A stretch of DNA of 64,000 bases from Caryophanales bacterium UBA5603 (GCA_002424815.1 DILB01000027.1:21454-85453), one strand, 5' to 3'; positions 27,197 to 36,214 are shown, counted from the stretch's first letter. A program made the numbers and translations. The notes: a model not told the origin generated them from the letters alone.

Positions 27197-27225
27197 TTGA
27201 CACATCACATTGTGAATGATAAACT
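27197..27225 (+). promoter_or_regulatory. Promoter of pfkA with an inverted repeat in its spacer
   Basis: TTGACA (27197-27202) and TAAACT (27220-27225) are 17 bases apart. The spacer contains TCACA-T-TGTGA (27205-27215), a perfect inverted repeat that could be a repressor site. Confidence 0.6.
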
Positions 27226-27259
27226 ATTCTATGTATTTTAAGAAAGGTGAGTAAAATAT

Positions 27260-28408
27260 ATGTTAAAATCAGAAAAAGAAATAAGAAAAATCGCTATATT
27301 AACTGGTGGGGGAGATTGCTCGGGATTAAACGCTGTTATACGTTCTGTAGTCAAAACGGCCATAAGCAAATATGGCTACGAAGTGATTGGTTTTTTAGGC
27401 GGCTATAATGGCTTGTATAAGGATGAATATGTGACATTGGACCGCAGAGCTGTTTCCGGAATTTTCCATCAAGGTGGAACAATTTTAAAAAACTCTAACC
27501 GCGATAATCTTTTTAGTTATCCAATGGTAGATGTTACTGGTAAAATGGTAAAGAAAGATGTGTCTGATGTCGCAATTGCCAATCTCAAAAAACACAATAT
27601 TGATGCTCTTGTTATCATTGGTGGTGACGGAACTTTAACTTCTGCTCGTGATTTTTATCGTAAAGGAATCAATGTTGTTGGTATTCCAAAAACAATTGAT
27701 AATGATGTTCCAGCAACCGATATTACTTTCGGTTATCGTACAGCATTAGATCATATCGTTAATGCACTTGATGCTTTGCATACCACAGCTTTTTCACATG
27801 ACCGAGTCATGATTCTTGAGGTTATGGGAAGAAATGCAGGATGGCTAGCGCTTGAAGGTGGAATTGCCGGATCAGCGGATGTCATACTCATTCCCGAAAT
27901 TCCTTATGACATTACCAAAGTGGCGCAAGCTGTTATAGATCGTTACAATCATGGTTCGCGTTTCTCGATTCTATGTGTTTCTGAAGGAGCAAAACCACTT
28001 GATGGAGATGTCACTGTTAAAAAAATTGTAGAAGGGTCACCCGATTCGATTCGCTTAGGTGGCGTTGGCGATCAAATTGCACTCATGCTTGAAAAACTTG
28101 TGACGCCTGTCACTGGACAAGAAGTACGCGCATCCAATCTTGGATATATTCAACGAGGTGGTGTCACTAATTGTTTTGACCGTGTATTAAGTACTCGTTA
28201 TGGTGCTTTTGCAGCCGATATGATTGCAAAAGGACAATTTGGTCAGATGGCAGCCATTCAAAATAATAAAATGGTTGCCGTTCCAATTGAATCGGTTGTC
28301 GGATCTGGACTATCTGGTGAAACTAGTTTGGGCGGCGCTAAACAAGTTAACCCAACCGGTGATCTTGTAACAACGGCAAAAAACGTCGGAATTGCTTTTG
28401 GAGATTAA
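27260..28408 (+). CDS. pfkA: 6-phosphofructokinase
   Basis: Commits fructose 6-phosphate to glycolysis. The 382-residue chain has the nucleotide-binding GGGDCSGLNAVIR start, GGDGT at residues 121-125, PKTIDND at 143-149 and VMGRNAGWLAL. Classic ATP-PFK has Gly in the first and PGTIDND in the second motif, whereas pyrophosphate enzymes have GGDD and PKTIDND. This protein combines the ATP-type glycine with the PPi-type lysine, as in the long actinobacterial group III enzymes, so the phosphoryl donor is uncertain. It is about 60 residues longer than the Bacillus enzyme. The gene stands alone. Confidence 0.93.
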   Translation: MLKSEKEIRKIAILTGGGDCSGLNAVIRSVVKTAISKYGYEVIGFLGGYNGLYKDEYVTLDRRAVSGIFHQGGTILKNSNRDNLFSYPMVDVTGKMVKKDVSDVAIANLKKHNIDALVIIGGDGTLTSARDFYRKGINVVGIPKTIDNDVPATDITFGYRTALDHIVNALDALHTTAFSHDRVMILEVMGRNAGWLALEGGIAGSADVILIPEIPYDITKVAQAVIDRYNHGSRFSILCVSEGAKPLDGDVTVKKIVEGSPDSIRLGGVGDQIALMLEKLVTPVTGQEVRASNLGYIQRGGVTNCFDRVLSTRYGAFAADMIAKGQFGQMAAIQNNKMVAVPIESVVGSGLSGETSLGGAKQVNPTGDLVTTAKNVGIAFGD

Positions 28409-28483
28409 ATTCCTTAGAATGTATATTCAAATCAATTCTTCTATGCTAAAATATTAAAGACAAAATAAATAGGAGGAATATAT

Positions 28484-29023
28484 ATGGAACTTAAAGGTAG
28501 CAAAACCGAAAAGAATTTAAAAGAAGCTTTTGCTGGTGAATCTCAAGCCCGAAATAAGTACACTTTTTATGCATCAGCAGCAAAAAAAGAAGGCTATAAC
28601 CAAATTGCGAATTTCTTTTTAGAAACCGCAGAAAACGAGAAAGAACATGCAAAGATTTGGTTTAAACTACTCCATGGCGGAGATATTCCTTTGACTGAGG
28701 AAAACCTTGTAGATGGTGCAGCTGGTGAACATTATGAATGGACTGACATGTACAAAGGATTTGCTGAAACAGCAAGAGAAGAAGGATTTACTCGTATTGC
28801 ATTTCTTTTTGAAGCAGTAGCAAAAATCGAAAAAGAACACGAAGAACGATATTTGGCTTTGTTAAAACAAATTAAAGATAAACGCGTATTTGAATCAGAA
28901 GAATCTGAAATTTGGATTTGTCAAGAATGCGGTCATATCCACGTTGGCAAGAAAGCACCTGAAAAATGTCCTGTTTGTGATCATCCTAAAGCCTATTTTC
29001 AACGGAGAGTCAAAGGTTACTAA
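28484..29023 (+). CDS. rbr: Rubrerythrin
   Basis: A di-iron peroxidase that reduces hydrogen peroxide in anaerobes and microaerophiles. The N-terminal ferritin-like four-helix domain has the diiron motifs (EAFAGESQARNKY, EKEHAKIW, EEGFTRIAFLFEAVAKIEKEHE). The C-terminal rubredoxin domain (from about residue 145) has the CQECGH and CPVCDH iron-binding pairs. Its 179 residues are a little shorter than the clostridial form. An extended -10 element (TGC-TAAAAT, 28444-28452) lies in front and a terminator behind, so it is monocistronic. It implies an anaerobic lifestyle. Confidence 0.96.
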   Translation: MELKGSKTEKNLKEAFAGESQARNKYTFYASAAKKEGYNQIANFFLETAENEKEHAKIWFKLLHGGDIPLTEENLVDGAAGEHYEWTDMYKGFAETAREEGFTRIAFLFEAVAKIEKEHEERYLALLKQIKDKRVFESEESEIWICQECGHIHVGKKAPEKCPVCDHPKAYFQRRVKGY

Positions 29024-29032
29024 TTTATAAAC

Positions 29033-29060
29033 AGAAGACGCAAGTCTTCTTTTTTTTTTC
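29033..29060 (+). terminator. Terminator after rubrerythrin
   Basis: AGAAGAC (29033-29039) and GTCTTCT (29044-29050) form a perfect seven-base stem on a GCAA tetraloop with a run of T behind it. Confidence 0.9.
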
Positions 29061-29111
29061 TTTTTAAAGTATAATGGATATATTCATCTTATTTATTTTG
29101 GGAGGATTCAT

Positions 29112-29978
29112 TTGAAAAAAGGAAAAATTATTCGATTGATAGGCGGCATCTATACTGTTGTCGATGAAAATGCAAATAAAGTTGACATTCGACCGATTGG
29201 ATTGTTCAGATATCAAAACATATCGCCCAAAGTTGGCGATAACGTTCTTTTTAATGAGGATTCAATCTACGAGGTGCTTCCAAGAAGAAACGACCTTGTA
29301 AGGCCGACTATTGCGAATGTAGACCTTGCAATAATCATTAACTCATGCAAAAAACCTGATTTTAGTTTTTATTTACTTGATCAATTTTTGGCATTAGTAG
29401 GATCAGCCGAGATAGATCCAATCATTGTCCTAACTAAAATTGATTTGATGTCAGACACCGAGTTAAATATATTAAAATCAAAACTGCATTATTATGAACA
29501 ATGGTACCCTGTATGCTATATTGATTCAAAACATCATCAAGGAATTGAAAGTCTTTTATCGCTCATGTCCGGTAAAGTGTGTGTCTTATCTGGACAAACC
29601 GGAGCTGGAAAAAGTAGTTTAATGAACGCTATCGATCCGAATCTCAATTTAAAAACAGATGAAATCTCAAAAGCGCTTGGAAGAGGAAAACATACTACTC
29701 GACATGTTGAACTAATCAAAGTCAAAGATGGATGGATAGCAGATACACCGGGTTTTTCAAAACTTGAATTTCCCGAAATGACGATTCAGTCACTTAAAGA
29801 TTTATATCCTGATTTTATTAAATTGCGAAATGATTGTCGTTTTAATGGTTGCCTTCATGTAAATGAACCAGATTGTGCTGTGAAGAAGGCCTATTTGGAT
29901 GGTGTGATGCTTAAAGAACGATATGAAAATTATTTGCTTTTTCACGAGGCTATCAAAGCCCAAAAACGACGTTATTAG
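29112..29978 (+). CDS. rsgA: Ribosome small-subunit-dependent GTPase RsgA
   Basis: Late 30S assembly GTPase with circularly permuted motifs, 288 residues. An N-terminal OB fold (about 1-65) is followed by the G4 motif TKID, the P-loop GQTGAGKSSLMNAI (residues 157-170), the G3 motif DTPGFS and the C-terminal zinc knuckle with cysteine/histidine ligands (CRFNGCLHVNEPDC). Translation starts at TTG behind GGAGGA. It leads an rsgA-rpe-thiN operon, the same order as in Bacillus. Confidence 0.96.
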   Translation: MKKGKIIRLIGGIYTVVDENANKVDIRPIGLFRYQNISPKVGDNVLFNEDSIYEVLPRRNDLVRPTIANVDLAIIINSCKKPDFSFYLLDQFLALVGSAEIDPIIVLTKIDLMSDTELNILKSKLHYYEQWYPVCYIDSKHHQGIESLLSLMSGKVCVLSGQTGAGKSSLMNAIDPNLNLKTDEISKALGRGKHTTRHVELIKVKDGWIADTPGFSKLEFPEMTIQSLKDLYPDFIKLRNDCRFNGCLHVNEPDCAVKKAYLDGVMLKERYENYLLFHEAIKAQKRRY

Positions 29979-29989
29979 GAGGAAAACTT

Positions 29990-30634
29990 ATGATTGTTTC
30001 ACCATCATTTTTAACAGCCGATTTTAATCAACTTGAAACGGAAATTAAGTCGATTATGACTGCCGAATGGTTACACTTTGATGTAATGGATGGAAAGTTT
30101 GTTCCTGCAGTGACTTATGACCACCAAATTGTCTCTCAAATCAAACAATACAGTTCTCAATTTTTTGATTGTCATCTGATGGTTGACAATCCTGTTTCTG
30201 ACATCTATCGATATGCTAGAGCGGGAGCAGATTTAATTACAGTTCATTTAGAAGCTTTAGGTCCTACGACAATGATTGCACTTGAATCAATTAAAGCACT
30301 TGGAGTTCAATGTGGAATATCGATTAAACCGATGACTCCAGTTGAAGATTTAATTCCTTATTTGTCAAAAGTGGATCTTGTTTTGATAATGAGTGTCGAA
30401 CCAGGTAAGGGTGGCCAAAAATTTATGGAATCTGCTCTTGATAAAATCGCATATTTGAATCAATATCGCCAAATACATAATTCTAACTTCTTAATTGAAG
30501 TTGATGGTGGAATCAATCTTTCTACAGGCAAACTTGCAGCATTAGCTGGAGCTGATGTATTGGTTGCTGGATCATTTATTTTTAATCGAGAAGATCGCAA
30601 AAAAGCAATTGAGGAACTTGAAAATGTCGGTTAA
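29990..30634 (+). CDS. rpe: Ribulose-phosphate 3-epimerase
   Basis: Interconverts ribulose 5-phosphate and xylulose 5-phosphate in the pentose phosphate pathway. This TIM-barrel protein of 214 residues has HFDVMDGKFVP (metal site), DCHLMVDNP, the SVEPGKGGQKF phosphate loop and the VDGGIN catalytic aspartate motif. GGAGGA precedes the ATG. The end overlaps the start of thiN by 11 bases. Confidence 0.96.
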   Translation: MIVSPSFLTADFNQLETEIKSIMTAEWLHFDVMDGKFVPAVTYDHQIVSQIKQYSSQFFDCHLMVDNPVSDIYRYARAGADLITVHLEALGPTTMIALESIKALGVQCGISIKPMTPVEDLIPYLSKVDLVLIMSVEPGKGGQKFMESALDKIAYLNQYRQIHNSNFLIEVDGGINLSTGKLAALAGADVLVAGSFIFNREDRKKAIEELENVG

Positions 30635-31247
30635 AATTAAAATTTTTGCGGGACCTAATAATTATGATTTATCCCATCTATATTTTGAGGAAGCCGATGA
30701 AGTATTGGTAGGCATCGATTCTGGATTAGAATATTTAATCGATAACAATATGCATATTGATTTAGCAATCGGCGATTTTGATTCAATTAATCCTTTATAC
30801 TTAGCGAAAATTCATGAACTTGATAGTACCATTATACGTCTCGATAAAGAAAAAAATATGACGGATTTAGCCTATGCTATTGATTATTTATATCATAATA
30901 TCGCATACGATTCCATCCAGATTTTTGGTGGAATTGGAGGCAGAATTGATCATCTTTATGCCAATATCAATCTTCTTAAACGTTATGATTTAACCTTTAT
31001 TGATAATCACTCAAAACTCTTTAGTTTAAAAAAAGGAAAATATCATATTGATAATACTCATCATTACATCTCTTTTTTTGCAATCGAAGATGTCTATGGA
31101 CTGTCAATAAATGGTTTCAAATATGAATTGGATAACTATTATCTTAGCGCTGCGGATTCGATCTGTGTTTCTAACGAAGGCAGTGGCGACATTCACTTTT
31201 CAAAAGGAAGATTATTAGTAATTGAAACAGACAATATTCTATTCTAA
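30624..31247 (+). CDS. thiN: Thiamine pyrophosphokinase
   Basis: Transfers pyrophosphate from ATP to thiamine, giving the cofactor used by transketolase among others. The 207-residue protein has the VGIDSGLEYLI segment, the GDFDSI metal-binding motif near residue 50, DKEKNMTDL, and GGIGGRIDHLYANI before the C-terminal beta domain. The start at ATG 30624 inside the rpe end is supported by GAGGAAC upstream; the longer frame would lie within rpe. The rsgA-rpe-thiN order matches Bacillus. Confidence 0.92.
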   Translation: MSVKIKIFAGPNNYDLSHLYFEEADEVLVGIDSGLEYLIDNNMHIDLAIGDFDSINPLYLAKIHELDSTIIRLDKEKNMTDLAYAIDYLYHNIAYDSIQIFGGIGGRIDHLYANINLLKRYDLTFIDNHSKLFSLKKGKYHIDNTHHYISFFAIEDVYGLSINGFKYELDNYYLSAADSICVSNEGSGDIHFSKGRLLVIETDNILF

Positions 31248-31296
31248 TAACTCACATGAAATACACAATTTTTTCATCTTTAAATATAAATACTCG

Positions 31297-31305
31297 TGAT
31301 ATAAT
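31297..31305 (+). promoter_or_regulatory. Extended -10 promoter of the HtrA-like pair
   Basis: TGATATAAT contains a perfect TATAAT (31300-31305) with TGN in front, 26 bases before the first protease ATG. Confidence 0.45.
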
Positions 31306-31330
31306 GTCCATTAACTGAGGTGACTTCTAA

Positions 31331-32605
31331 ATGAAGAAAAGATTATTAATTATCGTATTATTGACTGTATCCATTTTCTTGACTGGTTGTACTTTTGATT
31401 TTTCGACAACGAGAGGCGTATATACTACTTCATCCACGACAACAACTGTGGCACCAACCACGACTAATGCGAATATGGAGGATGTTATAGCTGCCGTTTA
31501 TGCCAGAATTTATGCTGAATTATATGATGAGATTCGGGCTGAAGTGATTGCTGATTTATCAGATGAGCAGTTCTCAGACATCTATAATCAAGTGATGACA
31601 GATTTGCTTGCTAAAATCGGTAATGGTGAAATCGAACTGGAAGCTTTATCCGTTGTTGATCTTATTTTTGACATTGCATTGAATGCAGCAACAGCGGTTA
31701 TTGGGGTATCCAATTATGACGTAAATTCGTCATTGATCTCGCTTGGTTCGGGGGTAATTTATAAGAAAACAGGTGACACTTATTATGTTGTCACCAATGA
31801 ACACGTCGTGAAAGACGGATCGAGATTTGAAATTAGATTTAAAGATGGTTCTACCGCTTCTGCAACATTACTCGGTGTCGATCCCCTCGTAGATGTTGCT
31901 GTCCTAACTTTTGTATCAACCAAATCATTGACCGTTGTCCCCTTTGGGAATTCAAAATTGTCGAAACAAGGGGAAATCATTCTTGCTGTTGGGAATCCAA
32001 ATGGCTATAGTTATTTTGGTTCAATTACAATGGGTATAATATCGGGTTTAGATCGTTATTTCGATATTGACGGCGATAAAGTAAAAGACATGTTTGTTAA
32101 CTACATCCAACATGATGCAGCTATAAATTCTGGAAACAGTGGGGGCGCTCTATTCAATCTCAAAGGAGAAGTCATCGGAATTAATGTTATCAAAATTGCT
32201 GCGACCGAAATTGAAGGTATGGGGTTTGCTATTCCAGGCGATCTTGTAGCTAGAATTTGCTCTGATATCGAGATATATGGCGTTTCAAGACAAGTACCGG
32301 TTTTGGGCATTACTTTTGTTGATATCAAGGGAAATCCAGAATATTTTGCATACTATAATATCCCAATTCCTTCAACCATTAAGAATGGATTTTATGTGAC
32401 TGCCGTCACACTAAATGCATCGTTATATGGTTATGCACAAGTCGGTGATATTGTCACACAGATAGGTGATGTTGTCATTATTGATACGCTTGATTTTAAA
32501 GCAAATTTCAGTAAATATCGTGTTGGAGATATTATTGATGTTATCGTTTATCGCAATGGAGCTTATCTGACATTAGAAAATATCGTTTTAAGGGCAAGAC
32601 CTTAG
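31331..32605 (+). CDS. HtrA/DegP-like S1C serine protease, lipoprotein
   Basis: Surface-anchored trypsin-like protease of 424 residues. A lipoprotein signal ends in LTGC (Cys20), followed by a Thr-rich linker (about 30-46). A predicted coiled-coil segment with repeated YAELYDEIRAEV-like heptads comes next (about 50-95). The protease domain has the triad His158 (TNEHVV), Asp188 (PLVDVAVL) and Ser270 (INSGNSGGALF). A C-terminal PDZ-like domain (about 315-424) ends in GDIIDVIVYRNG. HtrA proteins degrade or refold damaged exported proteins. The next gene, 12 bases on, is a diverged paralogue. Confidence 0.9.
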   Translation: MKKRLLIIVLLTVSIFLTGCTFDFSTTRGVYTTSSTTTTVAPTTTNANMEDVIAAVYARIYAELYDEIRAEVIADLSDEQFSDIYNQVMTDLLAKIGNGEIELEALSVVDLIFDIALNAATAVIGVSNYDVNSSLISLGSGVIYKKTGDTYYVVTNEHVVKDGSRFEIRFKDGSTASATLLGVDPLVDVAVLTFVSTKSLTVVPFGNSKLSKQGEIILAVGNPNGYSYFGSITMGIISGLDRYFDIDGDKVKDMFVNYIQHDAAINSGNSGGALFNLKGEVIGINVIKIAATEIEGMGFAIPGDLVARICSDIEIYGVSRQVPVLGITFVDIKGNPEYFAYYNIPIPSTIKNGFYVTAVTLNASLYGYAQVGDIVTQIGDVVIIDTLDFKANFSKYRVGDIIDVIVYRNGAYLTLENIVLRARP

Positions 32606-32617
32606 GAGATGTTTATC

Positions 32618-33970
32618 ATGCGAAAATGGACTGTATTGCTTCTTTTAACATTAACCGTCGGACTGATTGTATTTTTCTCAAATCAGCTCAGCGGTGAAAC
32701 AACAACGGTTCCTCAAACAACCACTTCTGAGACCGTTGAATCGACCACAAATACCTATGATTACACTTATGAAAGTCGTGAAGACTTAATCGAACAACTT
32801 TACCAAATGATACGCGCTGAGATTTATGATGACATGCTTATTCAATTGCGAACAGCGATCAAACAAGATTTGTATGACGAGATTTATGATTCTGTTCAAT
32901 TAAAAATCGAAGATTTGCTTAACTCTGAAACGTTTTACATTCGCGCTGATGCTTTGCAAAATCAATTGTTTAAAGTTGCTGAATTGGCAAGTCAATCGGT
33001 TGTTGGTGTATCCACATACCTTGGAGAAGATGGCGTTTCGCTTGGATCTGCAGTTATATTCGATTATGATCCGCTCACCGAATTTTATTACATTATTACC
33101 AATGAGCATGTGGTAGACGAAGGAGATAATTATAAAGTTGTATTTAAAGATGGAACGAAAGTATCAGCTATATTACTAGGGGTTGATGTTGAAGTTGATA
33201 TCGCAATTATGGCTTTTGATGCAACTGGACTTACGCAAAATTTAAAAGTTTCACCCTTAGGTGATTCAGATGCGTTATTGAAGGGAACCATAGTCGTTGC
33301 AGCTGGCAATCCCAAAGGATATGATTTTTATGGTTCAATCACCATGGGAATAGTTGCTGGGACTGATAGAAATAATAAAGCCGATTTTTTTGTTGAGTAT
33401 ATTCAACATGATGCAGCAATCAATTCAGGTAATAGTGGCGGACCTCTTTACAATTTAAAAGGAGAAGTTATTGGGATAAACGTTTCGAAATATGCAACGA
33501 CCGATATTGAAGGAATGGGTTTTGCTATTCCCATCAACCTAGTCAAGGAAATTGCGGTTAATGTGATATCGGGATCATCCTATAATTTAACCATGAAACC
33601 AAGAATGGGAGGAAGCTTTCAAGATATTAGCGGTGAAGTGAATAATGGTTCTGTGGTCGTTTCGGGCCTCATTTTAGGGGATATAATATCGACCGAACCG
33701 ATAACCCTCACGCTCCCATTAGGTATTGAATCTGGATTAATCGTTAAGATGCTAATTAATTCAATGGCAATGAAAAATGGGGGTATTCAGATTGGTGATT
33801 TAATTGTTGCGATAGACGATTATGAAATCAATGGTTTATATCAGTTCTATCTCCATCTCAATGATAACTATCGTTTAGGTGACACTTTATCGGTTTCATT
33901 CTATAGAATTAATCCCGATACACTCATTTATGGGGCAACATTATTGACTGTGGATATTACTTTAGTATAA
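32618..33970 (+). CDS. Second HtrA-like S1C serine protease, membrane-anchored
   Basis: A paralogue of the preceding gene, 450 residues from the ATG at 32618. That start is chosen because AGGAG at 32604-32608 would abut the ATG at 32609. The N-terminus is a hydrophobic anchor or signal (about 6-25) without a lipobox cysteine. A Thr-rich stretch and a helical segment with DLYDEIYDSV-type heptads follow. The triad is His164, Asp194 and Ser273 (NSGNSGGPL). The C-terminal PDZ-like region (about 330-450) is longer than in the first copy, with an inserted beta-rich stretch. The two are likely expressed together and may form mixed oligomers, which is inference. Confidence 0.88.
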   Translation: MRKWTVLLLLTLTVGLIVFFSNQLSGETTTVPQTTTSETVESTTNTYDYTYESREDLIEQLYQMIRAEIYDDMLIQLRTAIKQDLYDEIYDSVQLKIEDLLNSETFYIRADALQNQLFKVAELASQSVVGVSTYLGEDGVSLGSAVIFDYDPLTEFYYIITNEHVVDEGDNYKVVFKDGTKVSAILLGVDVEVDIAIMAFDATGLTQNLKVSPLGDSDALLKGTIVVAAGNPKGYDFYGSITMGIVAGTDRNNKADFFVEYIQHDAAINSGNSGGPLYNLKGEVIGINVSKYATTDIEGMGFAIPINLVKEIAVNVISGSSYNLTMKPRMGGSFQDISGEVNNGSVVVSGLILGDIISTEPITLTLPLGIESGLIVKMLINSMAMKNGGIQIGDLIVAIDDYEINGLYQFYLHLNDNYRLGDTLSVSFYRINPDTLIYGATLLTVDITLV

Positions 33971-33971
33971 A

Positions 33972-33999
33972 AAAGACGCGATTCTACCGCGTCTTTTTA
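33972..33999 (+). terminator. Terminator after the HtrA-like pair
   Basis: AAAGACGCG (33972-33980) and CGCGTCTTT (33988-33996) pair perfectly over nine bases around ATTCTAC and end in a T run. Confidence 0.9.
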
Positions 34000-34010
34000 A
34001 ATGTAAAAAG

Positions 34011-34032
34011 AAAAAACCCCTCTTTCGAGGGT
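34011..34032 (-). terminator. Terminator after rpmB (minus strand)
   Basis: On the minus strand CCCTC and GAGGG form a stem around a GAAA tetraloop and are followed by six T (34011-34016). Confidence 0.8.
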
Positions 34033-34042
34033 CTTCTGATGT

Positions 34043-34234
34043 TTAGGCTCTAGTTACTTTTCCGCTTCTTAATGCTCTTGCAGAAACATAGACTCTTTTG
34101 ACTTGCCCGTTTTCATCGATAATTCTAACTTTTTGTAGATTTGCTTTCCACAGTTTTCTTGTGGCGATCATCGAATGCGAACGTTGGTTGCCTGACATAA
34201 ATTTCTTTCCTGTTATAGCGCATACTCTTGGCAT
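34043..34234 (-). CDS. rpmB: 50S ribosomal protein L28
   Basis: A 63-residue ribosomal protein with the family's RVCAITGKK start, the SGNQRSHSM segment and the YVSARALRSGKV end. It begins behind GGAGTGAT on the minus strand. In Bacillus, rpmB is also transcribed divergently from the asp23 (yloU)-fakA operon; here asp23 is absent and fakA follows directly on the other strand. Confidence 0.96.
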   Translation of the reverse strand: MPRVCAITGKKFMSGNQRSHSMIATRKLWKANLQKVRIIDENGQVKRVYVSARALRSGKVTRA

Positions 34235-34270
34235 GGTATCACTCCAATCTCTTTCAATTCAGCACTTATT

Positions 34271-34298
34271 ATTTTAACATAGTTATGCTATAATGCAA
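34271..34298 (-). promoter_or_regulatory. Promoter of rpmB
   Basis: On the minus strand TTGCAT (34293-34298) and TAAAAT (34271-34276) are 16 bases apart, with the -10 box 37 bases before the rpmB start. Confidence 0.6.
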
Positions 34299-34357
34299 GT
34301 AATATTTCTTACTTTTTAATTTTCATCTCCAATCAGTAATAGGAAAATCTAAAATCG

Positions 34358-34386
34358 TTGCATTTTAAATATTAATGTGATAGAAT
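34358..34386 (+). promoter_or_regulatory. Promoter of fakA
   Basis: TTGCAT (34358-34363) and TAGAAT (34381-34386) are separated by 17 bases. Confidence 0.5.
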
Positions 34387-34476
34387 GATTATGCTTTTTT
34401 TGAAATTCAAACTAACGCCCATAAATGATAATAAATCGAGAAATTAAAAACGTTAAAAATCGACACGGAGGAATAT

Positions 34477-36162
34477 ATGGAAACGACTTTAATGGATGGC
34501 CAGTTATTTAAAAAACTAGTAATGAACGGTACTATCCGATTGAAAAACAATCTTGAAAGAATAAATGAATTAAATGTCTTCCCAGTTCCTGATGGGGATA
34601 CTGGTTCGAATATGTCTGCAACGATGACTGCAGGATCTAAATCTATTTTAACCGTTGAAGATACTTCAATTGGTGCTGTTTCAAAGATTCTTGCTAGAGG
34701 TATGTTGATGGGTGCCAGAGGAAATTCTGGGGTTATTTTATCACAATTATTTAGTGGTTTTGCCAATGGTTTAAAAGGCATAGACACTGCTGATGCTGTT
34801 CAGTTTTCAAAGGCTTTGAGACAAGGTGTTGAACAAGCATATTCTGCAGTAATTAACCCTGTCGAAGGCACAATGTTGACAGTATCAAGAGAAGGCGCTG
34901 ATGTTGCTCTCTCAGTAGCGAATTCGAAAACTTCTTTTGAAGATTTGTTTGTGAAATATATTGAAGAACTCAATGCATCTTTGGAACGCACGCCAGATCT
35001 TCTCCCGATTCTGAAAGAAGTGGGTGTCATTGACTCAGGTGCAGCAGGATATATTGAAGTGGTTTTAGGTATGCAAGATGCTCTAAATGGAAAAATCTAT
35101 AAAGATTTAGCTGAACAACCTAAAACATCGATAGAATCAAAGACTGTTCATACAATGAATATGGATAGTTTTAAAGATGCCACTGATTTTGGATATTGCA
35201 CCGAATTCATCATGCAAATCGAAAAAGTAGACCAATTTAGTCAAAAAGATTTTATCGAAATGATTTCACCATTAGGCGATTCACTAGTTGTTGTTCAAGA
35301 TGACAATATCCTTAAAGTTCATATTCATACTAAAACACCAGGTGATGCTCTTAATTTAGGCCAACGTTTTGGATTTTTCATCAATATGAAAATCGAAAAT
35401 ATGACGGTTCAGCATACTGAAGTTGTTATGCATCAACCAACCGCTTCTGATGAACCATGTGATTGCGGACATGAACATACCATTGGTGCTGCTCCAAGAG
35501 TTCATAAAAAATATGCGATTATTGCTGTTGTTAATGGAGATGGTCTAAAAGATACCTTCATTGAAATGGGATGCGATTATATCATCGATGGTGGTCAAAC
35601 GATGAATCCCTCTGTAGAAGATTTCGTCAAAGCTTGTGAAAATATCGAAGCAGAAAATATTTTCATCATTCCAAACAATAAAAACGTTCTTCTTTCTGCT
35701 GAAACTGCAGCAAAAATAATCGAAAAAAACAAGGTTTTTGTTCTTGCGGCTAAAACCATTCCTCAAGGCTATGCTGCATTGACAATGTTTGATGCTACTC
35801 AAGATCCAGAAACGAATTTAAAAGATATGATTCGCCACATTAAAAATGTTAAAACAGGCGAAATAACTTATGCCATTCGCGAAAGCATCAATAACGGTAT
35901 CAAGATTAATAAAGATGACTTTATGGGAATATTTAATGGTGAAATTGTTTGCAGCGTTAAGAATCGACTAGAAGCAACAAAACAACTTATCAAATCCATG
36001 GTTGATAAGTTTAGTGAAATCGTTACGATTATGTTTGGTGCTGACGTTGAAGAAGAAGAAGTCAATGAAATTGTCGAAGAAGTTCAATCCGCATTCCCTG
36101 TTGAGATAGAAATTATTAACGGTGGTCAGGATATTTACTCGTACATCATTTCTGTAGAATAG
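34477..36162 (+). CDS. fakA: Fatty acid kinase catalytic subunit FakA (YloV, DAK2 domain)
   Basis: With a FakB (DegV-family) partner, FakA phosphorylates exogenous fatty acids to acyl-phosphates for phospholipid synthesis. The N-terminal nucleotide-binding DhaL-like domain (about 1-200) has the magnesium-binding FPVPDGDTGSNMSAT, then RGNSGVILSQ. A middle domain (about 205-330) and a FakB-contacting C-terminal domain (about 345-561) follow. A short His/Cys-rich linker (CDCGHEH, about 328-334) lies between them. The length of 561 residues is standard. It fits with plsX just downstream and with the absence of fab genes from this cluster. Confidence 0.92.
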   Translation: METTLMDGQLFKKLVMNGTIRLKNNLERINELNVFPVPDGDTGSNMSATMTAGSKSILTVEDTSIGAVSKILARGMLMGARGNSGVILSQLFSGFANGLKGIDTADAVQFSKALRQGVEQAYSAVINPVEGTMLTVSREGADVALSVANSKTSFEDLFVKYIEELNASLERTPDLLPILKEVGVIDSGAAGYIEVVLGMQDALNGKIYKDLAEQPKTSIESKTVHTMNMDSFKDATDFGYCTEFIMQIEKVDQFSQKDFIEMISPLGDSLVVVQDDNILKVHIHTKTPGDALNLGQRFGFFINMKIENMTVQHTEVVMHQPTASDEPCDCGHEHTIGAAPRVHKKYAIIAVVNGDGLKDTFIEMGCDYIIDGGQTMNPSVEDFVKACENIEAENIFIIPNNKNVLLSAETAAKIIEKNKVFVLAAKTIPQGYAALTMFDATQDPETNLKDMIRHIKNVKTGEITYAIRESINNGIKINKDDFMGIFNGEIVCSVKNRLEATKQLIKSMVDKFSEIVTIMFGADVEEEEVNEIVEEVQSAFPVEIEIINGGQDIYSYIISVE

Positions 36163-36178
36163 GAAAATCTTATTGCAT

Positions 36179-36214
36179 ACGACATGGGCTTAAACCTATG
36201 TCGTTTTTATTTTT
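36179..36214 (+). terminator. Terminator after fakA
   Basis: ACGACATGGG (36179-36188) pairs with CCTATGTCGT (36195-36204), with one wobble pair, around CTTAAA and is followed by a T-rich run. Confidence 0.85.

Noticed and set aside
34407..34787. 126-codon minus-strand frame opposite the fakA start
   Set aside because: It is a mirror of the FakA nucleotide-binding domain and has no own promoter or ribosome site.
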